14,873 bases of DNA from contig CAZVNF010000094.1 in NCBI GenBank assembly GCA_964628215.1, positions 1 to 14,873 on the forward strand, in the 5' to 3' direction. Shown here piece after piece: positions 1 through 7,334 of this stretch. Source of the DNA: CAIVAT01 sp964628215 (GTDB taxonomy: Bacteria > Bacteroidota > Bacteroidia > Bacteroidales > FEN-979). Numbering within the stretch: position 1 is the stretch's first letter; each line of letters begins with the position of its first letter. A program made the translations under genes and the position numbers. The notes beneath the pieces were generated by a model. That model worked only from the letters and a program-made list of their open reading frames with translations, was not told the origin of the DNA and searched no databases.

Positions 1-3
1 TGA

Positions 4-744
4 TTAAATAACCTTCGCACACATGAACTCACGGTTCATGCGGGCAATATTCGAGCGGGAGATCAGTTTCGGACACTCAGCTTCGCAGGCATAGGTGTTG
101 GTGCAGTTGCCGAAGCCCAATTCGTCCATCATTTTAACCATTCTCTTCACACGCTGTTTGGCTTCGATCTGTCCCTGGGGAAGCAGCGCGAATTGCGACA
201 CTTTTGCCGACACGAACAGCATCGCTGACGCGTTTTTACATGCGGCAACACAAGCACCGCAGCCAATACATGCGGCGGCATCCATGGCCAGCTCTGAATT
301 TTCCTTGCCCACAAGGATGTTGTTGGCTTCTGCCGCCCCGCCGGTATTAACCGAGATATACCCGCCTTCCTGGATGATCTTGTCAAACGCAGAGCGGTCC
401 ACCATCAGATCCCTGATTACAGGGAAAGGTTTGGCCCTCCATGGTTCAATCACAATGGTATCGCCGTCTTTGAACTTGCGCATGTGCAGCTGACAGGCCG
501 TAACAGCATCGTCGGGGCCATGGGGGCGCCCGTTGATATACAAACTGCACATCCCGCAAATCCCTTCCCGGCAGTCGTGGTCAAATACAACCGGATCATC
601 ATTCCTGCCAATCAACTCCTCGTTCAGAATGTCAAGCATCTCCAGGAAAGAACAGTTCGGAGAAATATTTTTCAACGAATAGGTGACAAACTTACCGGTG
701 GATTTCGCATCCTTCTGCCGCCATATTTTTAATGTAAGATCCAT
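4..744 (-). CDS. sdhB: Succinate dehydrogenase/fumarate reductase iron-sulfur subunit
   Basis: Electron-transfer subunit of complex II, 246 aa, passing electrons between the SdhA flavin and the quinone site of the membrane anchor. Residues 1-100 form a 2Fe-2S ferredoxin domain with Cys58, Cys63, Cys66 and Cys84. The C-terminal half holds the ligands of the 4Fe-4S and 3Fe-4S centres: Cys159, Cys162, Cys165 and Cys169 (CxxCxxCxxxC), then Cys214, Cys220 and Cys224. Length is normal and the frame is complete, with TAA at 4-6. It is the last gene of the sdhC-sdhA-sdhB operon, 74 bp after sdhA, whereas sdhC and sdhA are 5 bp apart. That 74-bp spacer contains a 7-bp tandem repeat. The sequence cannot decide between succinate dehydrogenase and fumarate reductase; in anaerobic Bacteroidetes this enzyme type works as fumarate reductase (frdB). 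Confidence 0.96.
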   Translation of the reverse strand: MDLTLKIWRQKDAKSTGKFVTYSLKNISPNCSFLEMLDILNEELIGRNDDPVVFDHDCREGICGMCSLYINGRPHGPDDAVTACQLHMRKFKDGDTIVIEPWRAKPFPVIRDLMVDRSAFDKIIQEGGYISVNTGGAAEANNILVGKENSELAMDAAACIGCGACVAACKNASAMLFVSAKVSQFALLPQGQIEAKQRVKRMVKMMDELGFGNCTNTYACEAECPKLISRSNIARMNREFMCAKVI

Positions 745-777
745 ATCAGTTAAACTTCAAATGTGTATTACTTTTAC

Positions 778-816
778 TTCAACATTCAAGATTCGTTGCT
801 CAATATTCAATATTCC
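778..816. repeat. 7-bp degenerate tandem repeat between sdhA and sdhB
   Basis: Read on the plus strand in a strict 7-bp register from 778: TTCAACA, TTCAAGA, TTCGTTG, CTCAATA, TTCAATA, then partial TTCC. The consensus is TTCAANA, or TGAATNT-like on the coding (minus) strand. It begins 2 bp after the sdhA stop codon at 819-821 and fills half of the 74-bp spacer before sdhB. Four units contain TGA on the coding strand (plus-strand tca at 779, 786, 800 and 807), which close two of the three frames. No function is known to me. In the mRNA it would lie in the sdhA-sdhB intercistronic leader. Confidence 0.7.
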
Positions 817-818
817 TT

Positions 819-2756
819 TTATTTGTACACCCTCTGCTTCACCTCAATCTCCTCATACGCCAGGTCCTCTTTATGGAGTTTGAATTCTCCTTCAGAAACA
901 TATTCCCAGGCAGCCACATATTTATAGTCATCGTCATTGCGCTTGCATTCACCTTCTTCGGTTTGATACTCTTCACGGAAGTGGCCGCCACAACTCTCGT
1001 TCCGGTTCAGGGCATCGTATGCCAGCAGTTCGCCGAGTTCCAGGAAGTCGGCAACACGGTTTGCTTTCTCCAGTTCCACATTCACCTCGTTCAATGCTCC
1101 CGGAATTTTTACATCTTTCCAGAATTCCGCCCTTAATTTGCGGATCAGTTCGATGGCCTTTTTCAGCCCCGTTTCGTTGCGTGCCATGCCAACGTATTCC
1201 CACATGATCTTGCCAAGTTCTTTGTGGAAGTGATCAACAGATCTGGCTCCTTTGATGGCCATCAGCTTGTCAAGACGGGCTTTGACATTTTTTTCCGCTT
1301 CAGCAAATTCCGGTTTATCGGTTGCCATCCTGGCCACCCTGATCTCACCGGCAAGATAATTCTGAATGGTATAGGGTAACACGAAATAACCATCTGCCAA
1401 ACCCTGCATCAGCGCTGAGGCGCCAAGCCGGTTCGCTCCGTGGTCGGAGAAGTTGGCCTCTCCGGCAGCGAATAGCCCGGTAACAGAAGTCTGCAATTCA
1501 TAATCCACCCAGGTGCCGCCCATGGTATAGTGTACGGCCGGGTATATCATCATCGGGTTCTGGTATGGATTTTCATCCACAATCTTTTCATACATCTGGA
1601 AAAGGTTGCCATAGCGTTCTTCGATCACATTTTTTCCCAGGCGTCCGATCGACTCCTTGAAATCGAGGAACACGGCCAGCCCGGTTTCGCCTACGCCAAA
1701 CCCGGCATCGCAGCGCTCCTTGGCGGCACGGGAGGCCACATCGCGGGGTACCAGGTTCCCGAATGCCGGGTAGCGGCGTTCGAGGAAATAGTCGCGGTTT
1801 TCTTCAGGAATGTCATTTGCTTTCAACTTTCCGTGGCGCTGTGCCTCGGCATCTTCTTTTCTTTTCGGAACCCAGATGCGGCCATCGTTGCGAAGGCTTT
1901 CGCTCATCAGCGTGAGTTTCGACTGGTAGTCGCCATGAACCGGGATGCAGGTTGGATGAATCTGCGTGAAACAGGGATTGGCAAGCCAGGCACCTTTTTT
2001 GAAAATCTGCCAGATGGCGCTGGTATTTGATCCCATCGCATTGGTAGACAAATAAAAGACATTTCCGTAACCCCCGGTGGCAACCACTACGGCATGGCCG
2101 AAATGGCGTTCCAGTTTACCGGTGATCAGGTCGCGGGCGATGATGCCGCGGGCTTTCCCGTCAACGATCACCACATCCATCATCTCATGGCGGTCATAGA
2201 GTTTAACCGTTCCGAGTTTTATCTGGCGGCTTAACGCACCGTAAGCACCCAGCAGCAATTGCTGCCCGGTTTGTCCGCGGGCGAAAAAGGTCCTTGAGAC
2301 CTGGGCACCACCGAATGACCTGTTTTCCAGCGATCCGCCATACTCACGGGCAAATGGAACTCCCTGCGCCACACACTGGTCAATGATGCTGTTGCTCACT
2401 TCGGCCAGGCGGTATACATTGGCCTCGCGGGCACGGTAGTCGCCGCCTTTGATGGTGTCGTAAAACAGACGGTATACGCTGTCGCCGTCATTGGGGTAAT
2501 TCTTGGCTGCATTGATCCCTCCCTGGGCTGCAATACTGTGCGCACGGCGGGGGGAATCCTGGTAGCAGAAAATTTTTACATTGAAACCCATCTCTCCAAG
2601 CGCTGCAGCAGCGGCAGAACCGGCAAGGCCCGTGCCCACGATAATAATGTCGAGCTTGCGTTTATTGCTGGGATTAACGAGATTCTGATGGTCTTTGTAA
2701 TGGGTCCATTTTGAGGTCAGCGGACCTTTGGGAATCTTTGAATTTATTTCGGCCAT
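819..2756 (-). CDS. sdhA: Succinate dehydrogenase/fumarate reductase flavoprotein subunit
   Basis: Catalytic FAD subunit of complex II interconverting succinate and fumarate, 645 aa. The N-terminal Rossmann fold has GTGLAGSAAA at residues 41-50. His73 in the HSIAAQGG segment (73-80) is the expected covalent FAD attachment site. Further family motifs are HPTCIPVHG in the middle and, in the C-terminal half, GEANFSDHGANRLGASALMQ around the FAD/substrate site. I chose the ATG at 2756 because the protein then starts just before the family's N-terminal segment and lies 5 bp after the sdhC stop. The longer frame (to 2888) would overlap sdhC by more than 100 bp with no family-like sequence. Tight spacing to sdhC suggests translational coupling. 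An sdhA-like length and C-A-B order are typical of Bacteroidetes enzymes, so frdA is an equally valid name. Confidence 0.97.
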   Translation of the reverse strand: MAEINSKIPKGPLTSKWTHYKDHQNLVNPSNKRKLDIIIVGTGLAGSAAAAALGEMGFNVKIFCYQDSPRRAHSIAAQGGINAAKNYPNDGDSVYRLFYDTIKGGDYRAREANVYRLAEVSNSIIDQCVAQGVPFAREYGGSLENRSFGGAQVSRTFFARGQTGQQLLLGAYGALSRQIKLGTVKLYDRHEMMDVVIVDGKARGIIARDLITGKLERHFGHAVVVATGGYGNVFYLSTNAMGSNTSAIWQIFKKGAWLANPCFTQIHPTCIPVHGDYQSKLTLMSESLRNDGRIWVPKRKEDAEAQRHGKLKANDIPEENRDYFLERRYPAFGNLVPRDVASRAAKERCDAGFGVGETGLAVFLDFKESIGRLGKNVIEERYGNLFQMYEKIVDENPYQNPMMIYPAVHYTMGGTWVDYELQTSVTGLFAAGEANFSDHGANRLGASALMQGLADGYFVLPYTIQNYLAGEIRVARMATDKPEFAEAEKNVKARLDKLMAIKGARSVDHFHKELGKIMWEYVGMARNETGLKKAIELIRKLRAEFWKDVKIPGALNEVNVELEKANRVADFLELGELLAYDALNRNESCGGHFREEYQTEEGECKRNDDDYKYVAAWEYVSEGEFKLHKEDLAYEEIEVKQRVYK

Positions 2757-2761
2757 GATGA

Positions 2762-3433
2762 CTATCGGATAAGTAAATAGTAAAGGGGAATGACGATAAA
2801 GCCTAAGGGAACCACGATGGCATAAAAAGTTCCGAACCGCTGTAAACAGGTGGTGTATTGCGGATGGTTTATTCCGAGTGTTTGCCATGCAGCCTGAAAA
2901 GCCTGGTTGAGGTGAAATCCAAGCACGATGAAAAGGAAAATATACAGGATACTATACACCGGGTTGGCAAACAGCTGCTGCGTGATCGTGTAAAAGTCGG
3001 GCTCCCCGTCGGGCGACATGTTTGGATTGGAGACCCATCCGAGTTTGATAAAATAAAAATTAATGAAATGGATGACCAGGAACACAAGCACGATCCCTCC
3101 TGTATAGATCATATACTTCGAAAGGAAGGGGGTTTCAGTTTTATTGGAAACCATATACCTCACCGGCCGGGCCATCCAGTTTTGAACCTGGAGGATGATC
3201 CCCAGCAGGATATGAAGGATAAAGCCGGCGAAAAGCCCGATTTCAAATACCTTCACGATGTAGTTCGTTCCCATGAAATGGGCTGCGGCGGTAAACCATG
3301 CGCCCCCGTCATCACGCAACAAACATAGGTTGATTCCAAGGTGCACCACCAGGAAGATCATCAGAAACAGACCCAGAAATGCCATCCAGATCTTTTTTGT
3401 GATCGAAGAAAATCGTAAAAAAGATGAATTCAT
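2762..3433 (-). CDS. sdhC: Succinate dehydrogenase cytochrome b subunit (membrane anchor)
   Basis: Single-subunit diheme cytochrome b anchor of complex II, 223 aa, of the kind found in Bacteroidetes and in B. subtilis/Wolinella-type enzymes; there is no separate sdhD. Five hydrophobic helices are visible at about residues 16-36, 62-84, 108-130, 156-176 and 200-221. His31, His74, His122 and His174 each fall in a different one of the first four helices and are the probable axial ligands of the two b hemes. A short polar loop (about 135-150) separates helices 3 and 4. It is the first gene of the operon. A TAnnTTTG promoter element sits about 34 bp upstream, in the intergenic region shared with divergent pepP. 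Stop TAG is at 2762-2764. Confidence 0.93.
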   Translation of the reverse strand: MNSSFLRFSSITKKIWMAFLGLFLMIFLVVHLGINLCLLRDDGGAWFTAAAHFMGTNYIVKVFEIGLFAGFILHILLGIILQVQNWMARPVRYMVSNKTETPFLSKYMIYTGGIVLVFLVIHFINFYFIKLGWVSNPNMSPDGEPDFYTITQQLFANPVYSILYIFLFIVLGFHLNQAFQAAWQTLGINHPQYTTCLQRFGTFYAIVVPLGFIVIPLYYLLIR

Positions 3434-3446
3434 AACAAGCTTTTAA

Positions 3447-3454
3447 TATATTTG
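3447..3454 (+). promoter_or_regulatory. Putative Bacteroidetes -7 promoter element for pepP
   Basis: TATATTTG fits the Bacteroidetes sigma-factor -7 consensus TAnnTTTG. It faces pepP, leaving a leader of about 80 nt. I see no TTTG at the -33 position, so this is a weak call. Confidence 0.3.
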
Positions 3455-3466
3455 TTCGTTGTTTTA

Positions 3467-3497
3467 CAAAAATAGAACGAAATTTTTATCAATAAAG
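3467..3497 (-). promoter_or_regulatory. Putative Bacteroidetes promoter for sdhCAB
   Basis: On the minus strand the -7 element TATTTTTG (3474 to 3467) matches TAnnTTTG. TTTA (3497 to 3494), 19 bp upstream, resembles the -33 TTTG. Transcription would start near 3460 and give a leader of about 27 nt before the sdhC ATG at 3433. It overlaps the divergent pepP promoter region. Confidence 0.45.
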
Positions 3498-3539
3498 AAA
3501 TTCAGCAGATATTTTCACAATTCAAATCCAATCTAAATT

Positions 3540-4928
3540 ATGTTTCCAGCAACCGTTTACACCGAACGTCGCAAAAAGCTCCGCAATGAAATTTCCGGCG
3601 GTCTTGTTTTATTTCTGGGCAACCAGGAAGTCCCTTTCAATTATCCTGCAAACACCTATTCTTTTAGGCAGGACAGCAACTTTTCCTATTTCTTCGGATT
3701 GGATCATCCCGACCTGGTCGGAATCATCGACCTGGATGAAGGGAAAGATTTTATCTTCGGCAATGATGTGGATATCGACGACATTATATGGATGGGAGTT
3801 CAACCTACCATCGCCGACCAGGCTGCCAAAGCCGGGGTGGCAAATACAGCCCCGCTTTCCGGTCTTAACGACGCGGTTAAAAATGCACTCAAAGGCGCCC
3901 GCACGGTCCATTTTTGCCCGCCTTACCGTGGGGAAACCATCCTGTGGCTTTCTGATTTACTTGGTATTCCCCATCTTGAATTAAAAGCAAAGGCTTCGGA
4001 ACCCCTGATCAAAGCCATCATCAAACTGCGCATGAAGAAGGATCCCATTGAAGTTGCCGAGATAGAAAAGATGGTGGATGTGGCCTGGCTGATGCACACC
4101 ACCGGAATGAAAATGGCCAAACCCGGGGTTGTTGAACGCGAAATAGCCGGTACCATCGAGGGGATCGCACTGTCGAAATGCGGCCCGGTATCTTTCCCGG
4201 TAATTTTGTCGATCAATGGACAAACTCTTCATAATCATTATCATGGCAATACACTGGTTGAAGGAAGGATGCTTGTGATCGATGCCGGTTGCGAAAATGA
4301 CCTGCACTATTCAAGCGATATCACCCGTACTGTGCCGGTAGGAGGTAAGTTCAATGCCCGCCAGAAAGGGATCTACGAAGTTGTGCTGAATGCAAATCTT
4401 ACGGCCACCAAAGCGGTAAAGCCGGGGGTTCCGTTCAGGGAAATCCATATGCTTGCCGCCACCGAAATCGCAAAAGGGCTTACCAGCCTGGGAATCATGA
4501 AAGGCGATCCGGCGGAAGCCGCACTGAAAGGGGCTCACACACTGTTTTTCCCCCACGGGCTCGGTCATCCGCTCGGGCTCGATGTGCATGACCTGGAAGG
4601 ACTTGGCGAGAATTTGATCGGGTATGATGAGGAGGTTCAGAGAAGCAAGGAGTTTGGACTTGCTTTCCTCCGTTTCGGCCGTAAACTTCAGGAAGGTTTC
4701 GTGATGACCATTGAACCCGGCATCTATTTCATTCCTGAGCTGATCGATATCTGGAAGGCAGAAAACAAACTGTCGGAATATATCAATTATGATGTCGTTG
4801 AAACGTATAAAGATTTCGGAGGCATCCGGATCGAAGATGATATTCTGGTTACAGCAGACGGGTACAGGGTACTTGGCAAACCCATCCCGAAAACGGTAGC
4901 TGAGATAGAAATGATTATGCAGGAATGA
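3540..4928 (+). CDS. pepP: Xaa-Pro aminopeptidase (M24B family)
   Basis: Metallo-aminopeptidase releasing N-terminal residues that precede proline; cytosolic, as there is no signal peptide. It has 462 aa, normal for aminopeptidase P. Residues 1-135 are the AMP_N domain, with the recognisable FPATVYTERRKKL start and a QDSNFSYFFGLDHPD segment. Residues 175-450 are the pita-bread M24 domain. The five metal ligands are all present: Asp249 or nearby in VIDAG (247-250), Asp260 in DITRT, His343 in HGLGHPLGLDVHD, Glu392 in TIEPGIYF and Glu432 in GIRIEDD. His231, His233 and His235 lie in the substrate-site segment. It is transcribed divergently from sdhCAB. Its stop codon TGA (4926-4928) is also part of the first unit of a 9-bp tandem repeat that continues into an assembly gap. 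Confidence 0.95.
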   Translation: MFPATVYTERRKKLRNEISGGLVLFLGNQEVPFNYPANTYSFRQDSNFSYFFGLDHPDLVGIIDLDEGKDFIFGNDVDIDDIIWMGVQPTIADQAAKAGVANTAPLSGLNDAVKNALKGARTVHFCPPYRGETILWLSDLLGIPHLELKAKASEPLIKAIIKLRMKKDPIEVAEIEKMVDVAWLMHTTGMKMAKPGVVEREIAGTIEGIALSKCGPVSFPVILSINGQTLHNHYHGNTLVEGRMLVIDAGCENDLHYSSDITRTVPVGGKFNARQKGIYEVVLNANLTATKAVKPGVPFREIHMLAATEIAKGLTSLGIMKGDPAEAALKGAHTLFFPHGLGHPLGLDVHDLEGLGENLIGYDEEVQRSKEFGLAFLRFGRKLQEGFVMTIEPGIYFIPELIDIWKAENKLSEYINYDVVETYKDFGGIRIEDDILVTADGYRVLGKPIPKTVAEIEMIMQE

Positions 4929-4956
4929 AGGCAATGAAGGCAATGAAGGCAATGAA

Positions 4957-5056
4957 NNNNNNNNNNNNNNNNNNNNNNNNNNNNNNNNNNNNNNNNNNNN
5001 NNNNNNNNNNNNNNNNNNNNNNNNNNNNNNNNNNNNNNNNNNNNNNNNNNNNNNNN
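4957..5056. other. Assembly gap (100 N)
   Basis: Exactly 100 N, the usual placeholder for a gap of unknown size. It lies inside the 9-bp repeat. The 55 bases before it (4902-4956) are identical to the 55 bases after it (5057-5111), so the two contigs probably overlap and no sequence is missing. Confidence 0.98.
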
Positions 5057-5111
5057 GAGATAGAAATGATTATGCAGGAATGAAGGCAATGAAGGCAATG
5101 AAGGCAATGAA
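5057..5111 (+). other. Duplicate of the pepP 3' end created by scaffolding
   Basis: These 55 bases repeat 4902-4956 exactly, including the last eight codons of pepP, its TGA and the first repeat units. There is no gene body in front of the copy. I read it as an unmerged contig overlap rather than a gene fragment. Annotators should not call a pepP pseudogene here. Confidence 0.88.
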
Positions 5112-5186
5112 AGCAATGAAGGCAATGAAGGCAATGAAGGCAATGAAAGCAATGATTGTATTAAGAGGAATGCTAAGATAGAATTA

Positions 5187-5194
5187 TATCTTTG
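5187..5194 (+). promoter_or_regulatory. Putative Bacteroidetes -7 element for the alpha/beta hydrolase gene
   Basis: TATCTTTG matches TAnnTTTG, 16 bp upstream of the ATG at 5211. The start site would be near 5200, giving a leader of about 10 nt. No -33 TTTG is seen at the right distance. Its last bases overlap the first TGAAATC unit. Confidence 0.45.
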
Positions 5195-5213
5195 AAATCT
5201 GAAATCTGAAATG
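5193..5213 (+). repeat. Three 7-bp repeats ending in the hydrolase start codon
   Basis: TGAAATC (5193-5199), TGAAATC (5200-5206) and TGAAATG (5207-5213) lie in perfect 7-bp register. The last unit contains the ATG start codon (5211-5213). The three TGA triplets fall in three different frames. Confidence 0.75.
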
Positions 5214-6002
5214 ACTGCAATTAGAATCCGGAAGAAGAATATTAATTATACCGATGAGGGGCAGGGGAAGACGATTGTTTTTCTCCATGGCTTTACAGAA
5301 TCGCTGAAAATCTGGACAAGTTTTTCAACACAGCTGTCTAAAAAATACCGGGTAATCACCCTCGATCTGCCCGGTCACGGAAAGAGTGACTGCATCGGTC
5401 AAATCCACACAATGGAGGAGATGGCCGATGTGGTTTTCGCTGTGCTGAAAAGTTTGAAAGTCGGTAAATGCCTGATGGTCGGACATTCCATGGGGGGCTA
5501 TGTGGCCCTTGCTTTCGCGGCTAAATACGAGAAAAAACTCAAAGGTTTCTGCCTTTTTCATTCGCACTGTTTTGCGGATAATTCCGCAGAGCAACAAAAC
5601 CGAACCCGTACCATCGACCTGGTTCAAAAGGATAAATTCAGCTATGTTGCGCAGTTCATTCCCAGCCTCTTTCCTGTTGAGGTGCATAAAAAGTTCTCAA
5701 AGCAGATTGAACAGATGATTCAGCGGGCTGCAAAAATGCCGAAGGAGGGAGTTGTGGCTGCACTTGAAGGGATGAAGATCCGCATGGACCAATCCGGCGT
5801 GCTCAAAAACACGGCACTGCCGGTGCTGTTTATCCTGGGACAAAAAGATTCAAGAGCTCCGCTTACCAGGCTGTTCGAGATGATAGCTTTGCCTGCCATT
5901 AGCGAAACACTGTTACTGCGCGATTGTGGTCACATGGGGTATATTGAGGAGCCTGAAAAAACCTTTGATGCCATTCTTGGATTTGCCAGGAAGGTGTTGT
6001 AA
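5211..6002 (+). CDS. Alpha/beta fold hydrolase
   Basis: Serine hydrolase of the alpha/beta fold (Abhydrolase_1) family, 263 aa, cytosolic, with no signal peptide or membrane segment. The complete catalytic set is visible: oxyanion-hole HG at 26-27 (VFLHGFTES), nucleophile Ser93 in GHSMGG, acid Asp213 in LGQKD and His241 in DCGHMGYIEEP. A cap region (about 115-195) is rich in Lys, Gln and Met. The general pattern resembles BioH/MenH-like esterases and other small carboxylesterases, but nothing in the sequence fixes the substrate, and no biotin or menaquinone gene is adjacent. It stands alone on the plus strand after the pepP repeat array, with its own TAnnTTTG element. It converges on nadD with only 4 bp between the two stop codons and no terminator. 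Confidence 0.93.
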   Translation: MTAIRIRKKNINYTDEGQGKTIVFLHGFTESLKIWTSFSTQLSKKYRVITLDLPGHGKSDCIGQIHTMEEMADVVFAVLKSLKVGKCLMVGHSMGGYVALAFAAKYEKKLKGFCLFHSHCFADNSAEQQNRTRTIDLVQKDKFSYVAQFIPSLFPVEVHKKFSKQIEQMIQRAAKMPKEGVVAALEGMKIRMDQSGVLKNTALPVLFILGQKDSRAPLTRLFEMIALPAISETLLLRDCGHMGYIEEPEKTFDAILGFARKVL

Positions 6003-6006
6003 TGGT

Positions 6007-6636
6007 TCATTTGTAAAAGTGCATCTCTTCAATATATTTCCACACTTTTTCGGGGAGAAAGTAGCGCATGTTTTTACCCTCATGCACTCCTTTTCGAATA
6101 AAGGAGGATGAGAGTGTTATGAGCGGGGCTTCCACTCTTTTGATGGACGGATGAAGGTCGAACGGACTTGATACGGTGTTGGGCCGTGGATAAAGGTATA
6201 TTTTATACTGCTTCAGCAACTCCTCGTAATTTTTCCATTTATGAAAGGTCGGGAGATTATCACTTCCGGCAATAAGCACAAATTCTTTGCCCGGGAATTT
6301 TTCAGACAGGTAGGTCAGTGTGTCTATCGTATAGGATGGCCTGGGAAGCTTGAACTCAATATTGGAAGACTTAAATCGGGAGTCATCTTCAATGGCCAGG
6401 TTGACCATGGCAAGACGATGATGGTCGGCAAGCAGGGTCGATTTCTCTTTTAGCGGGTTATGGGGCGAAACTACAAACCAAAGCTGGTCAAGGTCGGTAA
6501 ATTCAGCCATGTAGGAGGCAATCATCAGGTGACCCGCATGTATCGGGTTGAACGAACCAAAAAACAAGCCTGTGCGACCCTTGTTACCTTGTCCACCTGC
6601 CCCCTTGTCCCCTTGTCCCCTTGTCCCCTTGTCCAC
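6007..6636 (-). CDS. nadD: Nicotinate-nucleotide adenylyltransferase
   Basis: Adenylates nicotinate mononucleotide with ATP to deamido-NAD in NAD biosynthesis; soluble nucleotidyltransferase. From the first plausible start it has 209 aa. The nucleotide-binding signature GSFNPIHAGH is at residues 27-36 (His33 and His36, the HxGH motif). The C-terminal SSSFIRKG segment corresponds to the family's ISSTxIR motif. The first 20 residues (K, G, Q and D rich) are entirely encoded by an 8-bp tandem repeat and are not family-like; homology begins at about RTGLFFGSF (21-29). The start is a GTG at 6636. No ATG is in frame before the motif, and the in-frame codon 12 nt upstream is the gmk stop TAA. A TTG at 6567 (Leu24) is the only other candidate. 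It is the last gene of yicC-gmk-nadD. Product call firm, start uncertain. Confidence 0.94.
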   Translation of the reverse strand: MDKGTRGQGDKGAGGQGNKGRTGLFFGSFNPIHAGHLMIASYMAEFTDLDQLWFVVSPHNPLKEKSTLLADHHRLAMVNLAIEDDSRFKSSNIEFKLPRPSYTIDTLTYLSEKFPGKEFVLIAGSDNLPTFHKWKNYEELLKQYKIYLYPRPNTVSSPFDLHPSIKRVEAPLITLSSSFIRKGVHEGKNMRYFLPEKVWKYIEEMHFYK

Positions 6637-6664
6637 CTGTTTACCCGTTTACCCGTTTACCTGT
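6577..6664. repeat. 8-bp tandem repeat array across the gmk/nadD junction
   Basis: Eleven units in unbroken 8-bp register on the plus strand: ACCCTTGT, TACCTTGT, CCACCTGC, four perfect CCCCTTGT (6601-6632), CCACCTGT, two TTACCCGT and TTACCTGT. The two halves use different sub-units, ACAAGGGG and ACGGGTAA on the coding (minus) strand. The array encodes the last residues of Gmk, the gmk stop, the 12-nt spacer, the nadD GTG start and the first 20 residues of NadD. Coding-strand TAA triplets at 6641, 6649 and 6657 (lowest coordinate) fall in all three frames. A period of 8 is not a multiple of 3, so gain or loss of one unit shifts frame. Confidence 0.92.
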
Positions 6665-7230
6665 TCCCCCTCCAAAAACCCACTCACCAACTCCACAACC
6701 TCCCCGCATTTAACTTCAAGGTTGTCATTCACCACAATTTTATCAAAGCGGGGGGCGAAGGTTAGTTCGTAGGATGCTTTGTCAATTCTTTTCCGCAATG
6801 TTTCGTCCGATTCAGTGCCCCTTTTTTTCAACCGGTTCGCCAGTTCTTCAATAGAGGGAGGGTGGATAAAGATCCCCAATCCCTGATCGCCAAAATATTT
6901 CTTTAAATTCACCGCACCTACTACATCCACATCAAATATGGGAGTTTTGCCATCAGACCAGATCCTGTCCATTTCCGACTTCAGCGTGCCGTAATAACTA
7001 CCCGGATACACCTCCTGCCATTCAACAAACTCATCCCCGGAGATCTTTTTTCTGAAGTCATCCCCTGAAATAAAATAGTAATCCCTTCCATCGGTCTCCT
7101 CCTCCCGTTTTGCCCTGCTGCAGGCAGAAATGGAAAATTCCAGTTGCGGAATCACCTTCAGCAGATGCTTCACAATCGTCGTCTTTCCCGCCCCGGAAGG
7201 CGCCGAAACAATTATCGCTTTCCCCTGCAT
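6649..7230 (-). CDS. gmk: Guanylate kinase
   Basis: Phosphorylates GMP to GDP with ATP, essential for the guanine nucleotide pool; soluble, 193 aa, normal length. The P-loop is at residues 11-18 (PSGAGKTT, Lys16). The GMP-binding region follows with ISACSRAKREEETDGRDYYF (34-53), then EFVEWQEVYPGSYYGT, and the IFDVDVVGA strand that carries conserved acidic residues. A lid with RLKKRGTESDETLRKR follows. The ATG at 7230 is only 4 bp from the assembly gap, so its leader is unseen; a longer frame through the N run has no support. The last residues (QVNG) and the TAA stop (6649-6651) lie in the 8-bp repeat. nadD follows after 12 nt in the same frame, so this single TAA separates the two proteins. 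Confidence 0.96.
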   Translation of the reverse strand: MQGKAIIVSAPSGAGKTTIVKHLLKVIPQLEFSISACSRAKREEETDGRDYYFISGDDFRKKISGDEFVEWQEVYPGSYYGTLKSEMDRIWSDGKTPIFDVDVVGAVNLKKYFGDQGLGIFIHPPSIEELANRLKKRGTESDETLRKRIDKASYELTFAPRFDKIVVNDNLEVKCGEVVELVSGFLEGEQVNG

Positions 7231-7234
7231 ATCT

Positions 7235-7334
7235 NNNNNNNNNNNNNNNNNNNNNNNNNNNNNNNNNNNNNNNNNNNNNNNNNNNNNNNNNNNNNNNNNN
7301 NNNNNNNNNNNNNNNNNNNNNNNNNNNNNNNNNN
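7235..7334. other. Assembly gap (100 N) at the yicC/gmk junction
   Basis: Exactly 100 N. The flanks do not overlap (…CTGCATATCT before, AAAATATTCC after), unlike the first gap. The missing part includes the yicC stop codon and the gmk leader. Since the other gap and several junctions here contain tandem repeats, another array may lie in it; that is inference. Confidence 0.97.

Larger units (their letters stand above)
4925..5155. repeat. 9-bp tandem repeat (ATGAAGGCA)n after pepP, interrupted by a gap
   Basis: Before the gap there are three full ATGAAGGCA copies from 4925 plus ATGAA. After it there are eight perfect-register copies at 5080-5151 (six ATGAAGGCA, with ATGAAAGCA as the fourth and eighth) and a terminal ATGA. 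Because the sequences on either side of the gap overlap, the true locus probably holds a single array of about eight units. In the pepP frame each unit supplies a TGA, so the gene is followed by an in-frame stop every 9 nt. In the next frame the unit reads Met-Lys-Ala repeatedly, which I regard as incidental. Confidence 0.9.

Noticed and set aside
2757..2888. Longer sdhA start at 2888
   Set aside because: It would overlap sdhC deeply. The added 44 residues are the wrong frame of sdhC, and the family N-terminus begins at 2756.
4925..5155. CRISPR array or repeat-protein gene (Met-Lys-Ala or Cys-Leu-His repeats)
   Set aside because: Units are contiguous with no spacers, and reading frames across it either follow a microsatellite or run through N. 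No start context or domain supports a protein.
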